Counted from the first letter of the stretch, positions 11,400-24,415 are shown. The stretch is 64,000 bases of DNA from Sorex araneus (GCF_027595985.1 NC_073305.1:109822035-109886034), one strand, 5' to 3'. Translations and numbers: made by a program. Notes: generated by a model from the letters alone, not told the origin.

Positions 11400-12929
11400 A
11401 GATAGCCACAAGACAAGAATTATCAAGGTTACCTTGCTGGCAAATCAACAAATATTAGGGACAGGCAGGGTAGGATTCTTCCCCTATAAATTTCAGAAGA
11501 AAAAAGCCAAGCCAGAATTTGAATTTTTGACTTTCAGATTTCAGAATTGTGAGGGAGTAATTTCTATTGCTTTAGGTCATACAATATATGAAAATTTTTT
11601 TTTGGTAATCTTAGAACTCTAACATGGATCCATTATATTAACAAAGAGATAACTTCATTCTGTTTGACAGCTGCATAACTATTGTATGAATGGAGAAATT
11701 TATATAGTTTATTGATGGACATTTAAATTGTTTTCAAACACTAGCATTAAAAATAATGCATAAATTAATAATCTGATATATGTGTTCTTTCACATGTGTG
11801 AGATTAACTGGAGTTAAATACACAGGTATTTAAGGTGATATATGATTTTTGATACTATTTTTAAAATAACATTGGATTGCATTATTATGTTTTTTGTGTG
11901 CATAATTATAAATCTATATCTGTATATACTGTAAAATAAGTAAGTTTTTTAGTTTTCAAATATAAATTTTATCAGTAAACTTCCCCCTATTTTATTAGTA
12001 GCTTATGTTATATGATAATGTGATTTGCAATAGTTCCCAGATTATTTTATTCTTGCAATGAAGCTTCACCACCCCACTACCAGTCAATAACCCTCTACTA
12101 CAGTCTTACTATCCCTTCTGCGCCCATAAATTTTCTTTGTTAGAAAAGAATTAAATTGTTTTCACAATATTAACAAAAAGAAACCAAAACATTTATATTA
12201 AAATCAAACTTTTCTTGAATATATTTAATTGGTTATTTTTTCTAGAGCTATATCTAAAAAGAAAAGTATTCATGAAAAAAATCCAAGATCCAATCCAAGC
12301 TAGCACAGCAGTAGAAATATTACTTAAAAAGAAGTGATTGTGAGAGTAACATTGTTCTAATCAGGTTATTATATTTAACTTTTTATATGTCTTCTAAAAT
12401 ATAGTAACACATTCAATAACTTGCTTATAACATGTTTTATACATAAAAAGTCAGAAATAATTGAGATTAAGTAACTAAGTTTTCATGTAGGATATAATCA
12501 TAAAGCTGTGCTTAAGCTAATAGACTGCTGCTAAATGATAGGACTTTGTCCTCAGTTCTCTCCTGTCCTTCTCCCTAACAGTCTTCATGCTACATGACCT
12601 TTTAGACAAGCTTTACTTCTTTTTCTCTGTAGCTCTGCTACACTTGAGTTTTTAGTGTTTTAATAATTAAATTCATGGGGTAACTGTCAAGATCAGATGG
12701 AAAAAATATTGTGAAAAGCCATTGTCCCATATAATGACAGCAATTGCTCCTGTCTATGACTTAAGCAATGTTTGATAACTTTATTATGCCCTTCACCCAT
12801 AACTAGCCTTACTAACGTACACAGTAATATACTTGCTGAATTATATAACTGTTTCTTTGTTTGATTGTACTAAGTAGTATCATATGGCTTCCTTCTTTAT
12901 ATTTGCCCATAAGAGGTATCATACTTTTC
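11400..12929. other. Unique AT-rich sequence, no feature seen
   Basis: Nothing recognisable. Some may be old L1 too decayed to see. Confidence 0.45.
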
Positions 12930-14042
12930 TACAGATTGGGAAAAATTATTGACACAATACCTATCTAATAAAGGATTAATATTCAAGATGTGTAAGGCAC
13001 TGGTAGAAGACTACAAGAAAAAAACATCCAACCCGATGAACAGAAACTTTCTCAAAGGAGAAATACAAATGGCCAAAAGACACATGCAAAAAATGCTCTA
13101 CATCATTTAATCATCAGGGAGATGCAAATCAAAACAATAATGAAATATCATCTCACACCACAGAGACTGGCACACATCTAAAAGAACAAGAGCAACCAGT
13201 GCTGGCATGGATGAGGAGAGAAAAGGACTCTTTTTCATTGCTTGTAGAAATCCCAACCAGTTCAGCCATTTTGGAAGCCTTTTTTCTCAAAAAGCTAGAA
13301 ATTGAGCTTCCATAGGACCCAACATTACCACTTCTGGGAATATACCTCGGGGGTCAAAAAATACAAAGCAAAATTCTATCTGCACTTCTATGTTCATTGC
13401 AGCCCTATTTGCAATAGCCAGAATCTGGAAACAACTCAAGTGCCTGAGAACAGGTGACTGGTTTAAGAAATGGTGGTACATGTGTACAATGGAATACTGT
13501 GCAGCTGTTAGGAAAAAGGAAGTTATGAAATAAGCTTATAAATGGATGGACATGGAGAGTATCATCTTAGTGAAATAGGTCAGAAGGGGAGAAACAAAGA
13601 ATGATTCGACTCTTTTGTGGGATATAAAAAAGCAAAATGTGAGACTAATATGCAAGGACAATAAAAACAAAGGACAAGGAAGTTTGGTCCAAGGTTGGAA
13701 GCCTGCCTTTAAAGCCTGGGGAGAAAGCAGTTGGGATAGAGATAGAACCACTATGACCAAGATAGTTGGAAATGATCACTCTCAATAAGAACTACTTACT
13801 GAAAGTAGGTAAAGGAACAGCAGGATAACCTCTCAGTATCTGTATTGCAAACCATAATACCGAGAGAGAAAAGTGCCTGCTATAGAGATAGGCTGGCGGG
13901 AGAGTGGCAGGAAGTAAGCTGGGGACATTGATGGTGGGAAATGTACATTGGTAAAGGGATGGGTATTGAAACACCATATGACTGAAACCAGACCATGGAC
14001 AGCTTTTGTAACTCTGTATCTTATAGTGTTTCAATGGAAAGA
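12930..14042 (+). mobile_element. LINE-1 3' end, decayed
   Basis: ORF2 C-terminal remnants (CATGCAAAAAATGCTCTACATC; later AATGGAATACTGTGCAGCTG) continue to the L1-type 3' terminus (GGTAAAGGGATGGGTATTG). Frameshifts throughout. Confidence 0.88.
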
Positions 14043-14138
14043 AAGAGACAAGAGTTATTAGACTTTTCTATAAATGTTACTACCTACAAAATATGCATTC
14101 AGTACTTTATATGCTAAATTTTATCCGTGAAAATTCTT

Positions 14139-14333
14139 TTTTTTAAAGGAAGTTCAGTTATTTATTTTTTGCTTTTTGGGTCACACCAGAGATGCACAGG
14201 GGTTACTCCTGGCTCTGCACTCAGGAATCACTCCTGATGGTGCTCAGGGGACCATATGGGATGCAGGGAATCGAACTTGGGTTGGCGGCGTGCCAAGGCA
14301 AACGCCCTATCCGCTGTGCTATTGCTCCAGCCC
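14139..14333 (-). mobile_element. SOR-type SINE with extended tail
   Basis: 17-base TSD (TATCCGTGAAAATTCTT, one mismatch) at 14122-14138 and 14334-14350. About 20 bases of non-A sequence separate two A-rich tail blocks. Confidence 0.9.
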
Positions 14334-14392
14334 TATCAGTGAAAATTCTTATTTTCTAAAGGTGACCTGAAGAAACATGACTATAGAATACA

Positions 14393-14735
14393 ATATTTAT
14401 TTTTTATTTTATTTAATTTTTAAAAATTGTATTAAAGTAGTTCACAATATTTCATTACATTTAATATTCAAACACCAATCCCACCACCATAACACCTTTC
14501 CACCACTATATTTCAGATGTTTCCATCCCAAACTCCAACACCTGCCCCAAAGCAGAACAGAAATAATAGATTTTGTATTGTTTGTTATGAAAAACTGCTG
14601 AAAATGCTACAAAAAATTTTCTTAGAGGAAAGAGTATAAAGATTGTTGTATTTCACCCAGGGGCCATTGAGACCTTCTATAAGAGATCACTAACATATCG
14701 CTAGAAGTTGAGCTTTGTGTGCTCTTTAATATATA
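14393..14735 (-). mobile_element. L1-tailed element, 3' part
   Basis: Same family as 42.95-43.28 kb: shares TTGTATTGTTTGTTATGAAA and AGTTGAGCTTTGTGTGCTC (reverse complemented there). May continue past the nested SINE to about 15190. Confidence 0.7.
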
Positions 14736-14742
14736 TAGATAG

Positions 14743-15000
14743 ATCACTGTCACTGTCACTGTCACTGTCATCCCATTGCTCATAGATTTGTTCAAGCTGG
14801 CACCAGTAACGTCTCTCATTGAGAGACTTATTGTTACTGTTTTTGGCATATCCAATACGCACGGGTAGCTTGCCAGGCTATGCCGCGTGGACTCGATACT
14901 CTCGGTAGCTTGCCGGGCTCTCCAAGAGGGGCGGAGGAATCAAACTCAGGTCGGCCATGTGAAAGGCGAATGCCCAACCACTGTGCTATCATTCCAGCCC
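14743..15000 (-). mobile_element. RTE-tailed SINE nested in an L1-tailed element
   Basis: Full-length antisense copy with a GTCACT-repeat tail at the left. It is inserted in an AT/GATA-rich middle part of the 14.39 kb element, where AGATAGAT flanks both sides. Confidence 0.88.
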
Positions 15001-15058
15001 ATGTAGATAGATAGATATAAAAATATATATTTTATAATATATATAATATATATATATG
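15001..15058. repeat. GATA then TA-rich simple repeat
   Basis: GATA units pass into TATATAAT; inside the disrupted L1-tailed element. Confidence 0.85.
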
Positions 15059-15199
15059 GAGTGGCAAGAATTATCGGAGCTGAGAGTAGGATGTTGCTTA
15101 TATGATATAATTGGTGAAGTGCTATGAGTCCAAAATCTTCACACATCTTCCCAAGAGTCCTACAAGTACTTAAAATTCCTACCTTCAGAGTCAAAGCTT

Positions 15200-16890
15200 T
15201 TTCTTGTGCAAATGTAAACAGCCTGAAGGAATATCATAATAAACCATTATCAGTCATCAGCAACTCAGCATGTATTGGCCTTTAAGATTCTTATCCTGCT
15301 TACAATTCATGGCCAAGAAGAAAGGGAAACCAGAGAAGCTATATAATTTTTAAGGAGACTAAAGTGACTTTGCTTGCTGGTCCTGCTGCAAAAGTCTGTG
15401 AGGTACACTCTTCTCACTTTTCTTGTCACCAGGAGGTAAGAGCGCCTTTGCGTGAAGTACTAGATTTAGAGCAATCTGGAGAATTAAGCTAAAAGAATCC
15501 TTTTCACTTGCCTGCAGAGTCAACCCTAGTGAAGAGGCAGCTGTTAAAATTTTCTAAACTTTTAGCATGACAAGTGTAGTGGTGATCTGACAAAACTCAA
15601 AGTGGCATCAGGCAGTCAAAATGGTTCATCACATTTTAACAGTGTTGGGACTTCCTGTCTTTTGAACTAAGCTACCCACTGAGATGAAAGCATTCTGTCC
15701 TCTACTCTATTTTGCTTTCCCCACCCCCACCATTCCTGCAACAATTGTGGAGCCACTGGTATCCATTTTTCTTTTTAATATCGCTATTTGATTTCTTTAC
15801 TGGGTTTGTGGTCAACAAAGTAGCCATGAGTGCTGCCCTCTGAGATCTGTTTGGGGGACTGGTTACCTGGTTTGTTAACTCCTCCCCTCCCCTCTGCTCC
15901 TCGTCTCTCCCCACCTATCCCCTCCCATCTTCTCTTCTCTCCTTTCCCTTCTTCTTCCTCACCTTCTCATCTTTCCAATTCTCATATGAATAGAAAAACT
16001 ATTAGAAAGAAATGGTGTTCCATTTGGCTAAACCTGTCTCAGAGAAGGCACATTTCTCAAGAAGGCACATTTCTCAATTTTCAAGAAGGCACATTTATTT
16101 TAGAAGTGGTAAAGAACTGTAAATTGAAAGCATTCCGTGGAGGAAACATTCTGTGAGAACAGCCAACAAACTGTAGATGGTTCATAAATTAGATTCATCC
16201 AAAATGCTTCAATTCAAATATTGCTCCATCTTATTGATTAATTGAACTTGTCACATTATCTCTTTGTGAAGTTTATTCATTATGAGAAATTTTTCTCCAG
16301 AGAACCTTTCACTTATATTGGTATTATTATTATTATTTTAAACACTTAATTACTAGCTTTCTGCCTAAAAAATATGCTCAAGCTCTTTCCACCTAAGATT
16401 GTAAGAATCTTCTTGGACATTTTTACATTCAAGTGAATGCTGCATATCTTTCCATTTACTTAAGACTTCTTAAAAAGAATTTATGACTAATTTTTCTTTT
16501 GTTCTTAACAAAAAGTAATCTTATTTTTATTACTAATTAACTTATTATTCACAAAGTGAACTGACATAGATAAGAACACTGAAGCTGAAGGAGTATAAGC
16601 ACGTTGCCCAACAAGTAAGAAAATGGTGATTGACAAACATAAAGACTCTAGTTGAGTCCTGAAACATTGCTATTGCTTAAAATAGCAACGTTTAACTCAT
16701 TGTTATTATCCACACTTCATCTACCAACTGATGCAACCAGTTATTGTCTAATCATCATATGCAGTGTCTATTTCTGATCTGTTCCCTATTCAGTGTTCCT
16801 GTATTATCATCTGATATCTTGGGCTCTTTCTCCATTCTTTATTTCCCATAGAATTCAAAAAATATTGCTCTTTACTACTTTGTTGGTTTA
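15200..16890. other. Unique sequence, no gene seen
   Basis: Contains a C/T-rich patch at 15880-15975; otherwise featureless apart from the three direct repeats. Confidence 0.5.
16041..16098 (+). repeat. Three short direct repeats
   Basis: GAAGGCACATTT occurs three times within 58 bases, the first two followed by CTCAA. Confidence 0.85.
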
Positions 16891-16899
16891 TTCTTTTGC

Positions 16900-17130
16900 T
16901 GCTGTCTCTCTTTTTAGTTTTAAATTGAAATTCTGTGGTTTACAAAGGATTTTGCATGGAATCCCAACACCACAACTATCACCAGTGTATTTCCTCTCCC
17001 AAGCACCCATGATCCTTCCCTCTCAGGCCAACTCAATTGTGTGATCAGGTCTCCCATTATGTTGCCTTCTGACCTTTGTTACTACCTTGCTGTGCATCTT
17101 TAAGTCCCACAGATAAGTCTGTCTGTCTGT
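16900..17130 (-). repeat. Old LINE-1 fragment
   Basis: Antisense; shares GATCAGGTCTCCCATTATG and CTACCTTGCTGTGCATCTTTAAG with the L1 at 56.39-56.44 kb. Confidence 0.6.
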
Positions 17131-17164
17131 GGTCTGTCTTTCTCTCTTAATTTATTTTCTTTCT

Positions 17165-17322
17165 GTCTTTTGGACCACATCTGGCAGTGCTCAGGGCTTA
17201 CATTCTGCTCTGCACTCAACAATCTCTCCTGGTAGGGCTCTGGGACCATATGGAGTTCTGGGATTCAACCCAGATCTGCCACATGCAAGGCAAGTGCCCT
17301 ACTACTGTTCTATCTCTTCAGC
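17165..17322 (-). mobile_element. SOR-type SINE, old
   Basis: Antisense copy (GGACCACATCTGGCAGTGCTC to CTCTTCAGC), inserted in an old L1 fragment. Confidence 0.8.
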
Positions 17323-17344
17323 AAACTCTTTTTTGCTCTCTCTT

Positions 17345-17689
17345 AGATGCTGAGTTAATCTAAAATTTGTTCTTTTTTTTGAAATATCTTTCCCGAATTA
17401 GCTCATTAATTCCTATGTTCTCAAAAGTCTTCTCACTTTAATTCCAGCATTCCTCTCTCCTGGGCTCCAGGTTCATCTCCACGTTTTGTAATTACACACT
17501 AGATACATCCAAATCAACTTCATTATCTTTCTCTCAAAGTTTGTTTCTCTTTCTGCACTTCCTTTCCTTTAAGCATAGTATATATAAATATACAGCTGAA
17601 GGATATGGAAAAAGGCAAAAATTATTGAGCCATTAATTACAGATCTTCCACATTTATTTAGTCCCTAAACCTGTGTATTCGAATTTTTT
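17345..17689. other. Unassigned sequence
   Basis: CT-rich, possibly an old repeat; not recognised. Confidence 0.4.
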
Positions 17690-17864
17690 GTTTGATTTTT
17701 GTTTGTTTGTTTTTGTTTTGGACCATACCTGGTGTTGTTCAGGGCTTACTCCTGGCTCTGCAATCAGGGATCTAGGGTCAGGGGATTATAAAGAGTACTG
17801 GGTATAGAACCTGGGTTGGCTGTGTACAAGATAAGCATTCTACCTTCTGTACTATCTTTCAGGC
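17690..17864 (-). mobile_element. SOR-type SINE, old
   Basis: Antisense copy with a GTTT-rich (AAAC) tail at the left. Confidence 0.8.
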
Positions 17865-17991
17865 CCATATTCAAATTTTTTAGTTTAAAACTTTTGATTC
17901 ATTTCCATTATCTTTTTTTTTTTGCTTTAACCAAAGACTTTATTCTAAAACACCAATTTTGAGGTTAATTATTGTGCATATACTTCATTGT

Positions 17992-18232
17992 GGGCTGGAG
18001 TGATAACACAGTGGGTAGGGCATTTGCCTTGCATGCGGCTGGCCTGGTTTCGATTCCTCTGTTCCTCTCGGAGAGTCTGGCAAGCTACCAAGAGTATCCT
18101 GCCCACACGGCAGAGCCTGGCAAGCTACCCATGGCGTATTCAATATGCCAAAAAACAGTAACAACAAGTCCCACAATGGAGACATTACTGGTGCCCGCTT
18201 GAGCAAATTGATGAACAACCGGACGATGGTGC
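17992..18232 (+). mobile_element. RTE-tailed SINE, full length, TSD-bounded
   Basis: Head GGGCTGGAGTGATAACACAG with a B-box-like GGTTTCGATTCC, body, then the RTE-like GAGCAAATTGATGAACAAC tail. Perfect TSD TATACTTCATTGT at 17979-17991 and 18233-18245. Confidence 0.92.
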
Positions 18233-18270
18233 TATACTTCATTGTATTGCCTGTATTAAATTAATTTTCC

Positions 18271-18448
18271 CTTTTTTTTTTCTTGTGCTTTGGATCATAC
18301 CCAGAGATGGTAAGGGGTTACTCCTGGCTGTGTACACAGGAATTATTCTTGGCATATGCTTGGAAAGCCATATCAGATGCTGTGAACTGAACTGTGGTCA
18401 GCAGCCTGCAAAGCAAATGCCCAACCCGCTGTAATATTGCTCTAGCCC
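18271..18448 (-). mobile_element. SOR-type SINE
   Basis: Antisense copy, poly-T left, CTCTAGCCCTA right, ATTAATT on both flanks. Confidence 0.82.
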
Positions 18449-18474
18449 TAGATTAATTGCTTTTATTTTAAAAA

Positions 18475-18735
18475 GCATGTATTTATTCATTTAATTGAAT
18501 CACTGTAATATATAGTTGCAAAGCTTTCATGATTGAGTTTCAGTCATAAAATGATTGAATACCCATCCCTCCACCAGTGTATATTTTCTACCACCAATGT
18601 CCCCACTATTCCGCCTGTCACCCCACCCTACCCCCTGCTTCTATAGCAGATGATATCCTCTCACCCTCTCTTCACTTTTTGGCATTATGGTTTTCAATAC
18701 AGATACTGAGAGACCATCATGTTTGGTCCTTACTT
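18475..18735 (-). mobile_element. LINE-1 3' end
   Basis: Antisense: ACCCATCCCTCCACCAGTGTA ... CAGATACTGAGAGACCATCATG. Same 3' end as the 7.3 kb copy. Confidence 0.85.
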
Positions 18736-18824
18736 AAAATAATTTTTTTATATAGAAATAAAACATCAGAAATGTATTAGGTTAATAGATAAGCATCTAA
18801 CTTTCATAAAGTTTATTTTTTGTT

Positions 18825-19055
18825 TAATATGTATATAGTGCTTGTTATCTGCCAGGCATAGTCTCAGTGCTTTAGTTATTTTACCTAATTTAATACTCAC
18901 AAATATGTTTTGCAGTATATACAAGTGTATTTTCCCATTTTTCAAATGAAGAAATAGACATAGAGAAGTACACTGACCTGTCCATAGAAGCAATAAATGG
19001 CAGAGCTGAAGTTAGACCATAATTTAAGCATAAATCTATTCTCTTAACCATAATA
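18825..19055 (-). repeat. MIR, long copy
   Basis: GCCAGGCATAGTCTCAGTGC, TTTTCAAATGAAGAAATAGAC and GGCAGAGCTGAAGTTAGAC in order: nearly the whole MIR consensus in antisense. Confidence 0.85.
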
Positions 19056-19601
19056 CTTCCTTATATTTCATTTAATTCCGCTTCTATGCATTGCAATCAG
19101 GTCCTAATTAATTTTTAACCACAATCATGCAAATAAATTTCAAATTCACATGCTTGTATATGTAGAACTAAGACTAAATTAATTCACAATCTCAGCATCT
19201 TCCAACCCCTTGTATAATCTGAGAGCAATTCAGAATTAAAATTAATTCAGACCTTGAGGGAAAATGGACCATTAAAGTAGGGTCCACTGACACAAAATGC
19301 AAATGTAAATCAACTTGACTCTTATAACTCAAAACAAATTAAGACGTTGAAAGCAGGATCTACATCTCTCAATATTAGTTTCCTATATTGGACTGTTGAA
19401 TTAAATAGGGCAGGAAAAATATAGTACAAAGATACTTCTATGGTATTGATCTAGTTTGTGGAGGTAACATAAAGCATCTCATGGAGTTTTTAGTAGTAAT
19501 AAAAAAGTGTTTAACAAATGAAATGAGAGGCAAGGTGTATCATAGATGAATAAAGAATAAGGAGCGACATAAGAGAATGTATCAAATATAAGTATGGTTT
19601 C
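19056..19601. other. Unique AT-rich sequence, no feature seen
   Basis: Nothing recognisable. Confidence 0.45.
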
Positions 19602-19615
19602 TAAAGTCAAATCAT

Positions 19616-19790
19616 TTTTTATTTTATTTACTTTTTAAGCCACACCCAGCAATGCTCAGGTACTATTCCTGGTTCTGCACTCAGGACTCTGGCAGTGCAA
19701 TGGGGGCTACGTGAAATGCTGGGGATTGACACAGGGTTGCCTGCATACAAGGTAAGCTCCCTACCCACCGTATTATCTTTCCAGCAAACA
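19616..19790 (-). mobile_element. SOR-type SINE, TSD-bounded
   Basis: Perfect 14-base TSD TAAAGTCAAATCAT at 19602-19615 and 19791-19804. Confidence 0.9.
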
Positions 19791-20207
19791 TAAAGTCAAA
19801 TCATGTTAGATGCCTAACACTTTGTGGTACAGTAGAGGGATTTTTTTGAATCGTACATGGAAAAACTTGTATTATGGTACTTGAGGTAACATGATTATTG
19901 AGATAGTGTTTATGTCAACAATGTACAGCTGCTCATCTTCCACAACCACCAATGTCTCTAAGACCTAGTTTCTCTTCTCCCTCTTTAACCCCCAATGACT
20001 CTGCTTGTAATTTAGTTCTAAATTCAAAGGTCAGTGGTATATTGCCATTAGATATTGCTCATTTTCTTTCTCTGGTATTTATCCTTTTTTATCCTTATTT
20101 TGCTTAACATGGACTTCTAGCTCCAACCAAGTTGCAATGAAGTGAAGTAATCTATCTTTCTTACAGCTGAGGATTGTTCCATTGTCCATTTATACCACAA
20201 CTATTTT

Positions 20208-20387
20208 TTTTTTTTTTTTTTGCTTTTTGGGTCACACCTGGCAATGCACAGGGGTTACTCCTGGCTCTGCACTCAGGAATTACCCCTGGCCGTGCTCAGG
20301 GGACCATATGGGATGCTGGGATTTGAACCCGGGTCGGCCGCGTGCAAGGCAAACGCCCTACCTGCTGTGCTATATCTCCAGCCCCAA
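20208..20387 (-). mobile_element. SOR-type SINE, young, inside L1
   Basis: Well-preserved copy with perfect 17-base TSD TATACCACAACTATTTT at 20191-20207 and 20388-20404. The TSD is L1 sequence, so the SINE postdates that L1. Confidence 0.94.
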
Positions 20388-20514
20388 TATACCACAACTA
20401 TTTTATCCACACAATCTGTCATGAACGTGAGGTGTTTCCAGGTCTGGACCATTGTAAATAGTGCTGCCATGAGCATAGGTATGTACGTGTTTTTTAAGTT
20501 AATGCTTTTTCAAA

Positions 20515-20562
20515 ACATATATATATGTATGTATATATGTATATATATATATATATATATAT
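20515..20562. repeat. Microsatellite (TATG)n(TA)n
   Basis: TATGTATGTATA followed by a pure TA run, within the old L1. Confidence 0.92.
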
Positions 20563-21204
20563 GTTTTTCAAGTTAATGCTTCTTATTTTGGTATGAATGC
20601 CAAGGAGTGAACTTTTTGAGTCATAATGATAATTCTTTTAATTTCTTGAGAAGTCTTCCTATTTTTTCCATAGAGACTGCATCAGATAATATTTCCACCA
20701 ACCATGAGTGAGGGATTCTTTTTCACTGCATTCCCTTCAATAACTGTATTGTTTTAGTATTTTAAACGAAGGTCATTTTCATTGTTGTGAGGTTGGATTT
20801 TATTTTTGTTTGATTTGCATTTACTTGATAATAAGTTATAATGAATACTTTTTCATAGTCCTATTGACAATTCGATGTTTTCTTTGTAGATGTGTTTGTT
20901 TATCTCCTCTTTCTGTATTTTGATAGGGTTGTTGTGCTTTGTGAGTATATTATATATTTTAAATTTTAGCCCTTTATGATCTGTATGGTATGCAAATATT
21001 TTCTCCCTTTCAGTAGGGTGATTTTATTTAGCCCTAGTTTCTTTTGCCATGCAAAATTTTTTAAGTTTTATGTAGTCTCATTTGTTTATTTTTGTTTTTG
21101 CTTGCTGTTTTTTTTTTTCCAATGGACTCTAATCATAGAAAAACACTTCTGTGCTCAATATTCTGCAGAGATTTTTGGTCTTGGTTTTGGTTTTGGTTTT
21201 GGTT

Positions 21205-21377
21205 TATAGGAGGGGACATAGCAGATACATCTGGTGACCCTCAGGATTATTTTTGACTTTTCTGCACAGGGTGATCCCTGATAGTACTTGGAAGGCCATG
21301 TACGGTGTGGGGGATCCAACAGGGTTCAGCTATATGCAAGGATAGCACCTTGCCTCCTCTGCTAGTTCTCTGACCCC
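21205..21377 (-). mobile_element. SOR-type SINE, old, with TTTTGG repeat tail
   Basis: Diverged antisense copy in L1. The left edge is a (TTTTGG)n run at about 21172-21205. Confidence 0.7.
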
Positions 21378-23867
21378 AATATCCTGCAGAGTTTTAGCTA
21401 TGTTTTCCTTAAAATATTTTATGGACTCTGGTCTAAGATCAAGATCTTTAATCAACTTTGAACTAATTTTTTGTGTATAATGTGGATTAGGGATCCAACT
21501 TCATCTTTTTAAAGATGGCTATTCAGTTTTCTCCACACCATTTTATGAAAAAGCTTTTCTTTCTCCACTTAAAGCACTTAATTCCTTTGTTGTTGATTAA
21601 CTCTTCATAAAACTGAATGTGTTCTTCTGGACTCCCACTGGTCTGAAAGTGTTATTTATTCCAGTCTCATACTTTTTAAAATTACTATAGCTTTATAGTA
21701 TATTTTAAAATCAGCAAATGCAATGTCTCCCATTTCTTTCTCATTTTTTTCGCTATTTGGGGAATTTTATGTCTGCATACAAATATCTACAGCATGTGTT
21801 CTATGTCCTTGAAGAATATCATAGGAATTTTAATAAAAATTGGTTAAATTTGTAAAAAAGTTTTGGTGGTATAGTGATTTTGGCAATTAGGAATTGTCAT
21901 TATCAACATTAGCAATGTTGTTCTCTCAATCCATGAACATGGAATATTATTTCATATTCTTTTTGTTCACTTCTATTTCTTTTAATAATTATATCATTTT
22001 TGATGTATAAATCTTTCATGTTCTATAGTGTCTTTGTCTGGCTTTATTATCAATGTAATTTTGACCTTATAAAATGATTTAGAAGTTTTTCCTCCTCTTT
22101 ATATATTTGTATATATAGGTACATATATATAATTTACCTATTTCTTCTAGGTTACCCAATTTGTTTATAAGTAATTGTTCTTATTTGTCTTTTATTACTT
22201 TTTGTATCTTATGTCAGTTGTAATACCTCTTTCATTTCTGTCTTTGCTTTATTTAAGTGGCTTTTCCCTTTTCTAGTTAAAACTTGTCAACTTTATTTGG
22301 AAAAGAGTTTTATTGATATTTCATATTGTTTTTTACAATATCATTGCTTTTCTACAATATGATTGCTTCTTCAATGCACATTACTTTAAATCATCTTACT
22401 TGAGTGAAGTTATCAATGCTCTTACCCTGTTGGTCACACTGGAGACAGCACAGAAGGATAAATGGTGTTTGCAAAGTGCTTTTTTGATACTGTTAGGAAA
22501 TGAAAGCTGTCAATCCTCTACCCAGCTACCTATAGCAGGAACTTTGATGAGATTCTCAGAGCAGTTATCTATCTTCATTAATACCAGAAAAGAGGATTGA
22601 CATTTCAGCTGACTAAAAGAATAGAGATAGTGTGAAAGTCCTCCAACTATCCCTGAAAAGGAAGTCCTAAAACTTTCGCCTAGAGGAGTCTTCATGCCGA
22701 AGAGTTCCTATGTGACAAGAAATACCTCTGTCACACTCCCCAGCCTTAAATTTTTTAAGTTGTTGCTACAGTTGTTTAGCATAGTGAGTCAGAGGATGCC
22801 CATGGCAAAGCATATTTTTCTAGTGGCAGTTTTATAAAAATATGCTGATGTGGTCATGATTGTACTTTTTCAGATTTCTATACTACTAGATGATTAAATT
22901 GGCACTGAAGTTTGGTGTAGTATATTTAGCTACAGTTTTTTATATGTGTTTCTAGTTTTGTTTATATAAAGGTATTTCCTATTTTCCTTTTTTATTTCTT
23001 CTCTTTCTACTCAAGAGTGCATTGTTTAATTTCACATAGTTTTAACATTTTCAGCTTCCCTCCTGTTATTGATTTCTAGTTTCACACTATTTCAGTTGGA
23101 AAATACTTGTGATTTCAGTCTTTTTAAATTTAAGAGGTGTTTGTGATCTGCAATATAATTTTCCCCACAGAATGTTCAATGTGCTTGAGACAAAATGTAT
23201 TTTGTTGCTGTTGAATAGAATGTTCTGTATATGTTTATTAGGTCCATTTGGTAAAAATATAGTTTAAGTTTGGTATTCCTGTATTATTGTTCTGTTTGAA
23301 TTATCTAGCCAATGTTGAATGTGGGATAGTAAATTCCCTTTCTGTTGTTGCATCACTGTCTATATTTGTCTTTAGATCTCTTAAATGTGCTTAAGACAGG
23401 TGCTTCAATAAGGATGTGTATGTAGTTATGCTCGTTATGCCTTATTGTTGAATTGATTCTTTATTAATATGAACTTCATTGTCTCTTGTTAAGGTTTGTT
23501 TTCTTATATAAGTTTTTTGTTTGTTTCTATTATATAGAGAGTCTTCTATACTTTCTTGTTGAGCTTATGTGTGTTCTCAAGATTGAAGTTATTTATTTTC
23601 TTACTGTCTCCATAAAGTTGTCCTTGTTTTAGAAATTTATTCAGCAACTATCTTTGACTGGAAAATTTAACTAATCTACATTTAAAGTAACTAAAAAAAC
23701 AGTCGTGGACACATCCTGCCACTTTGGTGGTGGGCATGGTGTAGCAACATTGTAAATATAAGAAAATAATATTGTACTGTTGTTAAAAAAATAAAGTAGC
23801 ATGACAAAGGCTTTTTCCAGTAAAATAACAGGTAAATAATTAATGTTGTCATCATATTAAATTTTTT

Positions 23868-23951
23868 TGAGATTTTATAGTGTTGGGGATTGGCCAGCAG
23901 TTGGACATATACAAGATAAGTGTTTTAACACTGGTACTATCTCTCTGGCCC
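23868..23951 (-). mobile_element. SINE fragment
   Basis: Short antisense head region (TGTTGGGGATTGG ... CTCTCTGGCCC). Confidence 0.6.
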
Positions 23952-24274
23952 AGCAGTGGTATGTTTTGATCCCTCATGTTTTATGGTTACTATAAGGCTT
24001 TCATAGAATATTTTATAGTTATAATAATCTATTTTAAGCTGCAACTTAATTTTGATCATATATAAAATCACTACCTTTATATTTTCCTTCTATTTTATGT
24101 TTATGCTATTATAACATACCTTTTTATGTTGTATATTTATTATAAAATTATTATAACTATACTAATATTTAATAATTTGCCTTTTATCCTGAACTCTCTC
24201 AGTTTTAGTTTAGGGAAATTTTGAACTCTCATTTCTGAAAGATGGATTTGCTGGGCAGAGCATTCTCTGTATAT

Positions 24275-24415
24275 TTGTTTGTAGTACCAGAGATCAAATC
24301 CAGGGTTTTGTACATGCAAGACAAGTGTTATATTGAAGAGTTATCTCCCTGGTCTTCTGGTGGCAGCCACACGCAAGGCAAGAACCATAATCCCTGTGCT
24401 CTCTCTAGCCCTGTT
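24275..24415 (-). mobile_element. SINE fragments, two degenerate pieces
   Basis: ACATGCAAGACAAGTG and ACGCAAGGCAAGAACC mark two partial antisense heads side by side. Confidence 0.55.

Noticed and set aside
11184..11451. Frames of repeated Leu/Ser or Arg/Glu/Thr/Asp
   Set aside because: GA/GACA microsatellite artefact.
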